64,000 nucleotides of DNA. Source: Euonymus europaeus. Its lineage: Eukaryota > Streptophyta > Magnoliopsida > Celastrales > Celastraceae. This document shows positions 25,626-37,451 of this stretch, in pieces; positions within the stretch are counted from its first letter, which is position 1, and every line of letters begins with the position of its first letter. The position numbers and the translations under genes were made by a program. Location of the stretch: positions 7,693,001 through 7,757,000 of the forward strand of contig OY756957.1 in assembly GCA_963580455.1 (NCBI GenBank). The letters run 5' to 3'. The notes below the pieces were generated by a model. It ran no database searches, was not told the origin of the DNA, and was given only the letters and a program-made list of their open reading frames with translations.

Positions 25626-27704
25626 AATTTGGTAATGCTCACTTTATTAGGGTTATAACTTGTCCGATGAAAACTTGTGAAAATCTCACATTTGCTTGGG
25701 TAAATCTAAGTAATGTGATTTATAAGGAAAAAATCACACTCTCACACTAACATGGCCTTCAAGAGCTTAAATACTAAGGTGTAGCAATCAACTATAAACA
25801 AAACTTTGAGGGTAATTCGATGTATATATCTAGAGTGAATCGAAATCCCAAAGAAGACAATATTAGTATGTAAGAGGAGCAAGCTTCCATTGTCACTCCC
25901 CACCAAGGCCTTTTTTTCTTGAATTTAAGTACTATTATTATTGAGTGAGACGGTCCAAGAATGATAAAATCTTATAGATTCATAGGAATCAGATAACCAA
26001 AGTGGACAATATTGATTTATAGTGAGGAATGAGTTTGACGTAAAAATATCAAATTGGTGAACCTATATATACACACACTAGTGTGGAGCCCGCACATTTT
26101 GGCGGGGAAAAGAACCTGGTAAAGATAAAACATGCCATTAACCTGTAAAAGAGAAACAATGAGTGGTGCCATACCTGGACTTTCAGAGATCAAGCTTAGG
26201 GGAAGCAGATTCATTTCCACGTGTGTAAGCAAGGCTCAGTGTTGGCTATGAAAAAAGGAAATAGAAGGGGTTTTTTCCAATATCTATTGACTGAGCAATA
26301 AATTCGTATGCACAATCGGTGTGAAGTTTGCATAACAAAGAAATGGGAAAACCATAATAAGATTGGAAGAGAACAGAGAAAAATAGTGAACTTACGGGAT
26401 AAGGTTTGTCGAACCAGTAGAACTGAAATGGGAATAACGGGGTTGGATTCCCGATCACCTGTTATCTAGACTGGGAAAAGAACTTGAATAGCAAGAGGAA
26501 AAGAACCTGAATAGTGAGAGGACTGTGCGAATGGTTTATATGGAGGGGAAGTTGGGAAGATAAAGGCAAAGTACAAAATGCAATTCCCACTTGTGCAAGT
26601 ACTGGATTGGCAGTTGGACTCACCAAAAAATCACCGATAAACTTCCAATTATATAAGATAGCATATATATTCCTTAGACTCCCATTAGCTAATATTTATG
26701 GGGGGAGCTTTCTATTTTTCATTAAGCCCCAACCAAAAAAAAAGATAGAAGAATCATTTGAATGTTTAGCTATTTTATGCATCAAGGAATTGAGATTGAA
26801 TCGCTAGTGCTTTGGATAGAAGATTTGGAAATTTCATCTATGTGTATTGTGGTGGACAAAATAAATCATGGCCATTTTTCTGATCAAAATGATGTCACGT
26901 CAGCAAATATGGTCAAATGGGCTCCAATACATCACTCGCAAGGCCATCCTCCAACTTTGCCAGAACCTGGACCCAAGCTCAACTAGAGAATAAATCTAAG
27001 CTCGTCCAAGCCAAGGCTGGCCATTCGACAAGTCTCGTATGCCACTAAGCCTAAATTCGCATTGATGCTCTCAGGTACGGTCCAAAGCTCGTATCATGTA
27101 TGAACACTCCATTTAGATTTACTTTTTATTGTTCATCCGCTTGCATATGCATACTCATGAGTCACTCAAATCTAGTCCTATAATTTGACATCTGTTATCT
27201 AGTCTTTCACCACATCCAATCACCTACTTCACCGTCTTAACCCTATGTCTCTCAAAAAGTAAAAGGCGACCAGCTCCTTGACAAATCAGAACAAAAAAGT
27301 CAAGTCAAGTCTTAGTATAAATACCTTCATACCTTGTTCAAGAAGGGAATGGTGAAACCAACAACTCTCAAGTCTAAACACTTACCTTCACCAAAATACT
27401 CAACTAGCATACCACCTTACCTTCAAGCATTTGTAAACTTATCTTATCTACTTATTTTTTCACTGACTTGACCATCGAAGTGTTTTTGACAGGTATTCCA
27501 CTGGTGTCCAAGGATTTTCATCATTCATTCTTTTTTTCAAAGTTGTAGATGGTCCACCTTATCATATTGACTTTTCAACAATTGTAAATTCACGCATCTG
27601 CATGTATTGGATTTGGATAGAAGAGTTAGTTTTATTTTTTATAATTAGTAAGTCAGTAAACTTAAATATGTTTTGAATTTTTATTTTATGAATGAACACT
27701 AGGG
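25626..27704. other. Intergenic, nothing recognised
   Basis: Several 60-100 codon ORFs on both strands (for example at 26017-26458 on the minus strand and 26514-26807 on the plus strand), but none shows a domain or codon pattern I can support. No clear transposon ends seen. Confidence 0.4.
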
Positions 27705-28145
27705 AAATAGTAGCATCAATCATATTGTGGAAGGCTCCTTCAGAAGGGTTGTCAAAATCAATTGGGATGCAGCTATTGGCAAGGCCAGAGGAATTACTGG
27801 TTTCGGGTGCATTGTTAGAGACCATCGAGGTAATTCTTTATGTGGATTTGCTTCCAAAAATACCTACTATGTTACATCCTACGGATGCCGAGGCAATGGA
27901 AGCTATCGAGGCATTTATTACTCTCTCATCAAACACACCATCAGTCTGAAAATCATGTGGCGCATTGTCTTGCAAAGCTTGCTTGTCGACTAGAAGGTCC
28001 TCATGTGTGGGTTCATGATATCCCTGCTTGTGTGGCTGCTATAATATGGAGTGATCAACAAAATCTTGTAAATTGTTTATTATTGTCTTTATTTTATCAT
28101 CTTTCTGGAAAGTGTGAAGTCTTAAGCCTCCAAGTGTGGTGTTAG
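27705..28145 (+). pseudogene. LINE-type RNase H domain relic
   Basis: Fragments in three frames add up to the plant RNase H (RVT_3) fold. WKAPSEG is followed, after a one-base loss, by VKINWDAAIGKARGITGFG then CIVRDHRGNSLCGFASKN. TDAEAMEA supplies the Glu motif. After a deletion comes NHVAHCLAKLACRLEGPHVW with a short tail ending near 28075. The third Asp motif is missing. Such domains end plant LINE ORF2 proteins, so this is the 3' end of a dead LINE in plus orientation. A free-standing RNase H-like gene is a less likely alternative given the frameshifts. Confidence 0.72.
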
Positions 28146-28222
28146 TGTTTCTCTCTTGATTAATGGGGTTCTTCCCTTATTTTTTAGTGTGGTGTGGTCT
28201 TAGTTGTTTTTGTTTTTTCCCT

Positions 28223-28640
28223 TAATGGGCCATAAAGAAAGCAATGGATGTTATCTACGACTGGCCCAAGTATTAATTGTTACTGTTTTCAACTCCCTTA
28301 GGCATAAACAAAAGGAAAACAACAATAACATGAGCTGAGCACCGAACCATGGACCAATTTGTTTTGTAATGTTTTTGGGCTTTCCTCTGTCCTGGGCTAA
28401 TCCAAGGTAAAACTAACAATCATGGGCCATCAAGAACGTAATGGATCTCAATGCCATTATTATCTCCATCTCCTAGTGGCCCAAGTGTTAATTGATCTTG
28501 CTTCTATCTCGCAAAGCCCAAAACAAAGGAAACACATGGGGCCACTCTGTTTGTATGACGGTTATAGGCTTACTAATTTCATGGGCTGAAGCCGCTGAAC
28601 GGAAGGTAAACCCAGTCATGGGCTATCAATGGGCCACAGT
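28223..28640. repeat. Diverged tandem duplication, ~197-bp unit
   Basis: Two consecutive blocks (28223-28420 and 28421-28617) share the same order of phrases: 'atgggccat(a/c)aagaa', 'tggcccaagt(a/g)ttaattg', 'aaaggaaa', 'gggct', 'ggtaaa'. A third copy begins at 28618 ('catgggctatcaatgggcc') and fades. The units are far more diverged than those at 31.7 kb. Confidence 0.6.
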
Positions 28641-30300
28641 GAATCCAAATCGAGATAACAAATACGATGTAAAAACAAAAATACGATGTAATGGGAAGCC
28701 CAGATCCGGTCCGGAAATCGCCACGAAAATTCGTAGCACCAGCCTGCAATTTACGCTGACATTGACCCCTTTAATGTTGATTGTTGGGTCAATCAATTTA
28801 AGTCTTTAAGTCAACAGTGAACATCAAAACAATTTTTAGGAACCATCCCTTGAATTTCCAAGTTGACTTTTTCATTTCCTTCCTTATGTTCTTACTATTC
28901 TGAGTCAAACACAACCCAATAAATATTTAGCAACTACATAAGAAAAATCAACGCCAATATTAACTGAACTTCCATTCAATACGACGAAAACTTTCTTGAA
29001 TCTAAAGATTTTTCTGACTACTGGTTCTGGACTCTCATGGCAATCGAGAAGAAATTTATATATAATCCTGCACTTAAAGTTATGTGTGGGATCCCCACAC
29101 CTTTGATGGTGTGCAAGTATGGGCCCTGCACTTGACACCCATTCAAGGACAATTGTGTTATCCCTCACGTAAATTCATGGAAAATTCAGCATTGATGTTT
29201 TATACAAGTCCTACCTTTTTAAGTTACTAAATTTAGGTCACCAACCCTGCCGCATTAGTTTTGAAAACGTTTTTCTTATAATTTGTCAACCTTACTAAAT
29301 ATAATATACTAACAAAATCTCGGCAATTATTGAAATGATACGCATGTCTCGGTATCTCACTGACTATGTGTCATCATATCACACTTAATTAATGTCTCCT
29401 GATTTGTTCTAATAACGTAACCATCTCTTATCTTAACTAAAATTTGTATTCAGGATCCAACACTATAAAATTATATTTATTTTATGATTGTCATTACAAA
29501 TTGGAGTGATGACGTTCAAAATATGAGAGGTTAAGCCTCCGTCTCTGTTCCCATACTCTCAGACACTCTCAGCTTTTACGTTTTACGAGAGCTTATACTC
29601 TATCAACATACTCTGATCCAAACGGACCCTAAGATGACGTATCAGTATGAGGTCGAATTAGGTCTTCTCAGTTGGGTATGAGCTTCTCGGTTGAATGGAT
29701 ACCTGTATGGACGAGAAAATATAAGCTAAGAGCCCGTCAGAGAGCATTCTATGACGTTGGCTCTCAGACGCTTAAGTCAGATGTAAATCCAGATAAACTT
29801 CCAAAAGAACACTGCTCGGTGTTCTAGGGAAAATGAATAGTGATTGAGTAAACAGTAATTCCTTTTAACTGTGCAGTAATCCCATTTTTATAGTGATAGA
29901 GTTTTCCTTTAATAGAATGAGTGAAACCTTGCTAAATAGAGGAATTGTTGTTTATCGGAGGATAATTAATGTCCAAGGACAGAATAACTGAGAAAAGTAG
30001 CTAAGCTGCCTCGGAACCAAGCAACGTTGATCGAGGAGTGTGCTACTTAAACTTTTCAATATTTTAATAAATTCTTCAAATAATTATAGATAAAACTACC
30101 ATTATTCTAATCAATCTTCATTCGCGTGACATATGCAATCATCATAAGATTTCTTTTATTTTTTCTTTTAAAAATTTAAAACATTTTTTTCTTCCACAAT
30201 ACAAGTTGTATTTTTTAAAAACATGTAGATTCTGAATCAACGCGAAAAATACTTTTCAATAATACTCATGATCGATATATTTAAATATTCATTTGTCAAA
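28641..30300. other. Intergenic with a possible LTR-like fragment
   Basis: No gene. 29560-30060 has repeated 'cttctcagttggg', 'cttctcggttg', 'gcctcgg', 'gatcgagg' words and a 'cttaagtcagatgtaaatcc ... cccatttttatag' order that resembles the LTRs of non-coding plant retroelements. Terminal TG/CA and target duplications were not identified, so this is tentative. Confidence 0.3.
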
Positions 30301-31230
30301 TCCTCAATGAACTTAGAGGGTTTCTCAAACTTATTCAAAATTAGGAAATTTTCTCAAAACTCACCCAAAAAAAATCAAAATTAAGCAAAAAATTCAAAGG
30401 ATTTCATAAAATATATCAAAACAATTATATAATTTGTTAAAATCAAACAAAAATGAAAAACAACCCAAAACTCAAAGGATTTCTCTAGCTTGCCAGGATT
30501 TCATAAAATTTACCAAAATAAATTAGAGGATTTTTTAAAACTAAGAAAAAAAATTAAAAGATTTCATAAAATGTATCAAAAAATTTATAGAATTTTTGTA
30601 AATCAATGAAAAACAACCCAAAACACTAAATCCTAAACTTCTAAAACCAAACACCATAAACCCCAAAATCCTAACTCTAAAAGTTAAACTCTAATCTCCT
30701 AAACCTCAAAATCCTAAACTCCTAAATTGTAAACCATATAACCAAAAATCTTCTGAATTTCTTAGAAATCCCTTGAATCTTAATAATTACAGTTTTAATT
30801 TTGAACAAAAAATGTTACAAATAATTAAGAGGAATTTATAAATACAAGAATAAAATCATAAAATTTTACTAACCAATATTCCTAAACCCCAAAACTTTAA
30901 ACCTTAAGTCCTAAAACCTAAAATCCTAAACATTAAATTGTAATATCCTAAACCCCAAAATCCTAAACCCTTAACTCTAAACACTAAAATCAAATCTTAT
31001 AAACCCTAAACTTTAAAACCCTATTACAAGAAATCCTCTGAATTCCCTATCAAACAAATTAAAGGATTTCTCAAAATCAAACAAAAAACAATAAGAAATT
31101 CAGATGATTATAGGATTTCCTAAACTTACCCAAAATTCAAAGGATTTCGTAAAACTCACCAAAACAATTGAAAAGATTTTTCGAAATTAAGTAAATTTTT
31201 TATAGTGTTTTTCTTTCCTAGAATTCAGAG
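30301..31230. repeat. Degenerate AT-rich repeats with telomere-like CCTAAA words
   Basis: 30300-30600 and 31030-31230 are irregular repeats of 'aaggatttcataaaa...caaaa'. Between them, 30620-31020 is crowded with 'cctaaac', 'aaaccccaaaatcctaaac' and 'aaaccctaaa' words, a decayed relative of the plant telomere repeat CCCTAAA. There is no long perfect run. Low-complexity drift is the alternative explanation. Confidence 0.5.
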
Positions 31231-31704
31231 AATTTTCACAAAACTCACCAATACGGCCGGAAATTCGTTTGGAATCATAGCTTTTGCTCTTGTGAGCTCA
31301 ATGATGTTTACAGTTTCCAAAACGGTGGTCAGAGTTGGCCGGATGGAGAAGAGAAGTTTCAATGGCCTCAAGCTTCTTTTCGTGATTTTGGCAGTTACAG
31401 TGGATGAAAATTTCCATGTTTTTTTAGGCGTCACTCATGACTTATAGGAAATGATTAAAAATTATTTTAATTAATATGAAAGAGTTTTGTATTATTCTTA
31501 TTGTTAATCGTTAATGAACCTAGAAAGCCACACATAAAATAATCATAGAAATTGTTGCTCTAAGGTTGGAAAAGAACTGTGTGAATTTGACAATTTACAT
31601 GATATGAAAATAATTGAATTATTAATTAAATAAAGGTTTATTGTAAACCGGATTGAATCCAAATGATTTATCAATATTGCTAGCATATTATACATTAATT
31701 ATTA

Positions 31705-32814
31705 AATGGATTCATGATTTAATTAATAGAATAATGAATTTTTTCCAGCTTGGTTTTGGTGGTTACAGTGACAAAAAATGTGGTCGGATGATAAGGATAT
31801 GTTGTTGTCAAGGTTGTGCGAGGGAAAGATAGAGAGTGTGAGAGAGAAAGAAAGGGTAAATTTGTCATTAAATCAACTAAAATATTAAATATGACCAAGA
31901 TTCAAATATTTAAGGGAATGGATTCATGATTTAATTAATAGAATAATGAATTTTTTCCTCCTAAAAGTCACAGCTTGGTTTTGGTGGTTACAGTGACAAA
32001 AAATGTGGTCGGATGATAAGGATATGTTGTTGTCAAGGTTGTGCGCGGGAAAGATAGAGAGTGTGAGAGAGAAAGAAAGGGTAAATTTGTCATTAAATCA
32101 ACTAAAATATTAAATATGACCAAGATTCAAATATTTAAGGGAATGGATTCATGATTTAATTAATAGAATAATGAATTTTTCCTCCTAAAAGTCACAGCTT
32201 GGTTTTGGTGGTTACAGTGACAAAAAATGTGGTCAGATGATAAGGATATGTTGTTGTCAAGGTTGTGCGCGGGAAAGATAGAGAGTGTGAGAGAGAAAGA
32301 AAGGGTAAATTTGTCATTAAATCAACTAAAATATTAAATATGACCAAGATTCAAATATTTAAGGGAATGGATTCATGATTTAATTAATAGAATAATGAAT
32401 TTTTCCTCCTAAAAGTCACAGCTTGGTTTTGGTGGTTACAGTGACAAAAAATGTGATCAGATGATTAGGATATGTTGTTGTCAAGGTTGTGCGCGGGAAA
32501 GATAGAGAGTGTGAGAGAGAAAGAAAGGGTAAATTTGTCATTAAATCAACTAAAATATTAAATATGACCAAGATTCAAATATTTAAGGGAATGGATTCAT
32601 GATTTAATTAATAGAATAATGAATTTTTTCCTCCTAAAAGTCACAGCTTGGTTTTGGTGGTTACAGTGACAAAAAATGTGGTCAGATGATAAGGATATGT
32701 TGTTGTCAAGGTTGTGCGCGGGAAAGATAGAGAGTGTGAGAGAGAAAGAAAGGGTAAATTTGTCATTAAATCAACTAAAATATTAAATATGACCAAGATT
32801 CAAATATTTAAGGG
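31705..32814. repeat. Tandem array, five ~224-bp units
   Basis: The phrase CAGCTTGGTTTTGGTGGTTA recurs at 31746, 31971, 32195, 32419 and 32644, spacing 224-225 bases. Units are nearly identical, differing at a handful of positions (for example GGTCGG/GGTCAG/GATCAG and GCGAGGG/GCGCGGG). The first unit lacks about 13 bases (CTCCTAAAAGTCA) before the phrase. The last ends at AAATATTTAAGGG, followed by unrelated sequence. Each unit contains GAGAGTGTGAGAGAGAAAG and an AT-rich half. No coding frame runs through it. It is a young minisatellite-like array; there are no spacers, so it is not a CRISPR. Confidence 0.95.
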
Positions 32815-35270
32815 TGTACTAGGATACAAACAACTTTTTTTTTTTAGAAAGGGATACAAATACTTGTAAAACATTAAATGAAATAAGAAATCAATATAAA
32901 GGGTTTATCAAAAAAAAAAAACCTTACAAATATGATGATGTATTTATTGTCAGACTTTTCCTTTTGATGTGTTGATGAACTACCTGTACAGTGGAAAAAA
33001 AGGCGAGTTAAGGATACCAGAGATATGCTCAGCGTAACGTCTTCGATGATCAAGTTAGTATGGTGCTCCACCATTGAGGGAAGCTCGTTGCTCGGAGCTC
33101 CTCTCTCAAAACTAGCAATTAAAAGTGTAGGTTATGAATTAATTTACCTGATGTTGTAGCTCCCCTATTTATATGAGTTTGAAGAGTCTTAATTGTAGTA
33201 GATGTAAAGCTCATCATTATTTATCTCTGGGAGAATTCTTGAAGGGTTAATCTTCTATGGATTCCTCTTCTAGTACTGAGAGTTTGGACTCCTTGTGGAA
33301 CATGGACAATTGTTGTGACCGAGGTAGCTCCTCTGTCGAAAATCGAGATGCTTCCTCGATTTACTATAGAGAAGCCTTCTCAAATTGTTATCGAGGAGAT
33401 ACTTCTAACTCGGCTAGTTCGTCTGGCTTGATTTGGTTGTTCTGTATTCATTCTTTGACAATGTTAAATGGGTCATTTAATGGTCTCTTACTGTTCAAAT
33501 GCTACCCGTGCCTTTTAATTGTTAGAATTATTATAACATTATATGTATTTTTCATATTGAATTTAATTTTTATTTCGAATAAAAAAATAATTTGTTGGAT
33601 TTATAAATCCAATCAAAACACAAAATGGGGCTACAGTTGAGTCCGTTGTAGTTTAGCTACATTGGAGCCCGCCATCCATCCCTATATAGACCCATTTGGG
33701 TCAGATATATGAATATATGATGTTCGAAATAATGAATAACCCATACATGTAATGCCCAAAACGAGAAGAAAACAATATACCCTTTTGGATTCTTGTGTAC
33801 AAACTTATACACAAATTCCAAAATGGCCTCTTCACTTTTGACAAAAATAATTCCAACTTGTGCTCCATGATCACCAATTGTTATTCTCCATACCTGAAAA
33901 TTGAAACCCATGCAATGTATAACTCCCTCTCCAACAGTTGTATGGGGTTTGCAAAATTTGAAAATATCTTATAATTGACTGTTAGTTCTGTAGCCAAGCC
34001 TTATCCTCGTCCCCGTCCTCATCCTCATCCTCATCCATTTGAGTTTCTTCCTACAAAAATGGACACCACTAGAAAACATTTTCCCATTAACATCATTATT
34101 GTCATTTTTTTAAAAAAAATATCAATATTGGTAGTGACTAGTGAGATTGCCTAGCTACTATAGGGAGATACTCAAGATAAGCACCAATTCTTTAATTAAT
34201 AAGTGACACTTGCAAGCTATAAAGCAAATGTGAGATCACTTGAAACTAAGCACACATATATAAAACAATGTATATAGACAGATATAGTTCTATATTATTA
34301 TATACAAGTGGGAGTGATGGATATGGGTTGGAGATTCTTTGTTTTTTTGTTCATTTATAGAGAGTTAGTAAACTAATGACGTCATGGCTTAGGCTAATTT
34401 GATCAGGATGTATGGAGCTCCTCCAACAATAACTTATTGAAGACCCTGTTGATGTGTTAAATGCGTTTTATCAAATTGGATGGGAGACTTAAAATTCGTT
34501 ATGATGAGTTTAGATATGGAATCAATTAACCCCAAATGCAAGAAAGTTATGAGAGTGGGGGATGTCTAACCGCAAAAGCCTATTTACTGTATTCCTCTCC
34601 TCCTAGGCATAACACACACTTTTATACTCAGTGGATAACTCTCTTCGTTCTAAAAAAAATCTCGCTTCACATACTCTGAACAGAGATAGTTAACATATTT
34701 ACGGATTGAAGTGCAAGTTTGAGTTAGTCATATGATTGAGTAGGGTTGCTATAAGTCAGATGAGTAAAGTCGAGAGAATTCTGTTACATCGATTTTGAAG
34801 ATTGGAGAGGCTCGAATCTCTTCAAAAAGAGTGAGATATTTGTGTCTCAATCTCTTCGGTTATACTTCTATTGTAATTCTTCTTTATTGTACTCTAAACA
34901 CTAACAAGTGCATGTTTTGGAGTAAGAAAGAGACGGAGAGAGTGATGAGGCGCTCTCTCTCTCTCTGCATCAAAATAAATAATGGAGCTAATTAAGGATT
35001 GAATCCCTAACAATAATCTAAACTTATCTATAACCAATATATCTACATAGAAATTGACAACACAGTATAGGCAACGATCTTCTTCTAGGACAACATGCTA
35101 AAACCGTGTTCATATCTCTTGCACTCACAATACGGAAAATATGATTATAAGTTGTATATAAAGGGAAATCATATATTGTGCACATGTTTAACGTGTCTCA
35201 CTAGAGGCATCGATCCCTTCATTGTTTGTGGCAATGAGCACAATGAAGAGAACTCTTGACGGCATGTCAG
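32815..35270. other. Intergenic; possible LTR-like piece at 32940-33480
   Basis: No supported gene. 32940-33480 shows 'cgatgatcaagttagtatgg', then 'tagctcccctatttatatgag', then 'gaccgaggtagctcctctg', an arrangement like non-coding retroelement LTRs and similar in style to 29560-30060. An ORF at 33257-33640 is Ser-rich and unrecognised. 34010-34040 is a short (TCCTCA)n-like run. Remainder AT-rich. Confidence 0.35.
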
Positions 35271-35273
35271 GGA

Positions 35274-36203
35274 CACGTGGCAGCACCTTACAGATCTTTC
35301 ACTCACTCGCACAGCAATAATAAAATCAACATCGAAAACCGAGAGACCGGCCTCCGGACAAGTAGCCTGCGTGTCTTCTCTTGATATTACTACATCCGTC
35401 TTATTTTAATTGTTCCCTTCACTTTTTTACACAGTTTAAGAAAATATTTAATTCTCTTTCAATTTGACGTTTATACTCTTATTTATAATGTGCATGATTA
35501 TTGAGTTAGTTTTTAAGCTTTTTCAATTAAAGATAAAATGAGAAAAAATAATTTTTATTAATTGAAATGAACGTATATTTTGAGATATTCTAAAAAGGAA
35601 AATAGAAAAATTAAAATCGGACGGAGAGAGTAAAAATAATCACCAGGTCGAGCCACGTGTCAACCATGATTTCAAAAGTAATTCACTTCAAACCTACATG
35701 TTAGTCATTCATTGGCTTCAATAACACTTGGTCGGTTTAATTTGGATGGATTTTAAAAGTCAAAAGAGAAATTTGTACATTTCCACGTCAGAAGAAAATT
35801 CAAGTCACGTGTAGCATAATATCATGAAGAAAGGTCAGTCAACGGTAATAAAGACTTTTACCTGTCCAAAACCCACAAACAGTTTTTTATGGACAGCCTC
35901 CCAATAGAAATTGAGGGAAGAAGTCCACAAAAGATCAAAATGCCGCCTCATCAAGACGGTCGTTGACAATCGTACGGTCACAAATCAAAGGACACAAACA
36001 TGGCCCACTGCAAAATATTAATTGAAAATTGAAGAGCAAACCCACTTGGTTAAGAAAAGAAAAAGACACCAGATTTTCTTTTTCAATAAAAAATTCCAAA
36101 TTAAGGGCGGCTCACCTACTTTATGACCACCATCCGAGTCACTTTAACCAATGCGAGAGTGCCAAAACTGCCCTGCTTTAACTTTCAATAGCATCCACAC
36201 GTG
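35274..36203. promoter_or_regulatory. Cluster of four CACGTG G-boxes
   Basis: Perfect CACGTG palindromes at 35274-35279, 35654-35659, 35806-35811 and 36198-36203, plus CCACGTCA at 35783-35790. They are the core of ABRE/G-box sites bound by bZIP and bHLH factors. No recognisable gene starts next to them; the nearest gene (PLATZ) ends, rather than starts, 1.2 kb to the right. Site identity is certain; function is inference. Confidence 0.4.
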
Positions 36204-36357
36204 CCCATGACAAAATGGCTCATCAAACCCTCCTAATTAATCAACACCGTAAGATGAAAAGTTTCTGAAAATGAAAAGCCTAGAAGAGCATATACAGAAA
36301 TTTAGGGCCCCCATCCCAACAAAGACTTTCTTGTGGAGTTCAGTGCCTCCACGCAAC

Positions 36358-36750
36358 GTGCTACGTTTGATTCACGCTCATAATCAAAATGAGAATAATA
36401 ACGGGGATGAGAACGATAACGAAAACATAATATTTTAGAGTTTTTATGTTTAGTTGATAAAAGAATTATAATAGGAATAGTGTATGTTTGGTTGATAATG
36501 AATGAGAACATAGTATTTTAGAGTTTTTATGTTTGGTTGATAAAAGAATTATAATAGGAATAATGTATGTTTTGGCCTAAGTCAGGAATGTCAAATTCTC
36601 ATTTTGGGAAGGATTTGAAATTTCTTGGTCTAAATTAAGAATGTCAAATTTCTAAATGTCAAGGAATTAACAAAACATGAGAATTTAGTTTGACTACAAA
36701 ATTATCAATTCCGTTGTGGCTGAGAAAGGGTAACCAAATATAACGCAAGT
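36358..36750. mobile_element. MITE-like element with internal 83-bp direct repeat
   Basis: The left edge GTGCTACGTTTGATTCACG and the inverted right edge (reverse complement begins ACTTGCGTTATATTTGG) are roughly complementary. Inside, a block of about 66 bases beginning 'aacataatattttagag' at 36424 recurs at 36507, offset 83 bases. The 'tttggttgataa' words are typical of plant MITE termini. No clean target duplication found. Confidence 0.35.
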
Positions 36751-37451
36751 TCGAAATCCTTTTTAGAAAAAGGATAATTTTAAAAATGTATGAAATATTT
36801 TTTATTTTTTATTTAACCATCTAAAATTATCACACATTGTTTTTTTTTTTGACAAAAAGACTTTAGATTCATAAAAACAATTATAATACAAATTTTTTTT
36901 TCATTTTTTTAAAAAAATATATTGAATACTCACATGTGACGTCCCGTATATGGCTTCTACATCCAACGCCCGTGAGAATGAGTTGAAATAGTAGGTTTGA
37001 TCTCGTATTAAAGTAATAGCCCTCTGCATATAAATATTATATACATAATAAAAAGAAAAACTTATTATTCCCACTATAAACATCCATTGCCACTCCCGTT
37101 TCCAGGGCTACAACACTTTTTACTAACAAAACCATAAAAAATATACCCATATATACATTTTTTTCCCCCATAATTAACCCAAAATTAACTTATGTATGAC
37201 CACTCTACAAGCACCCTATTATCTTAGAAACTAAGAAAAGCTTATTTGCAATCCTGTCTGCATTTCTTTTCTTCTTTTTGCTTTCTGCCCCCAGCTTTTC
37301 CACTTCTATTGCTGCTTCTATGTACACGAGATGATGAAACATAAAGTAGGGCGGGTGGGTATGTTCCCATGCCAGTCGGAGTATTTTGTGAGAATTTCTT
37401 CTACATTGAATATGTAGCAGTGATAGGCATCATAAACTAGAAGCTAGTACT
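36751..37451. other. 3' flank of the PLATZ gene
   Basis: AT-rich, no ORF of note. The 3' UTR and terminator of the minus-strand PLATZ gene must lie in its right part. Confidence 0.5.

Noticed and set aside
26017..26807. Several 70-97 codon ORFs
   Set aside because: No motif or homology recognised; the few plausible splice signals do not join into a sensible protein.
31705..32814. Regular repeats that might suggest a CRISPR-like array
   Set aside because: The 224-bp units are contiguous with no unique spacers, and the window is a plant nuclear sequence.
33257..33640. 127-codon Ser-rich ORF
   Set aside because: Low-complexity start, AT-driven C-terminus, and it lies in a stretch that reads like a non-coding retroelement LTR.
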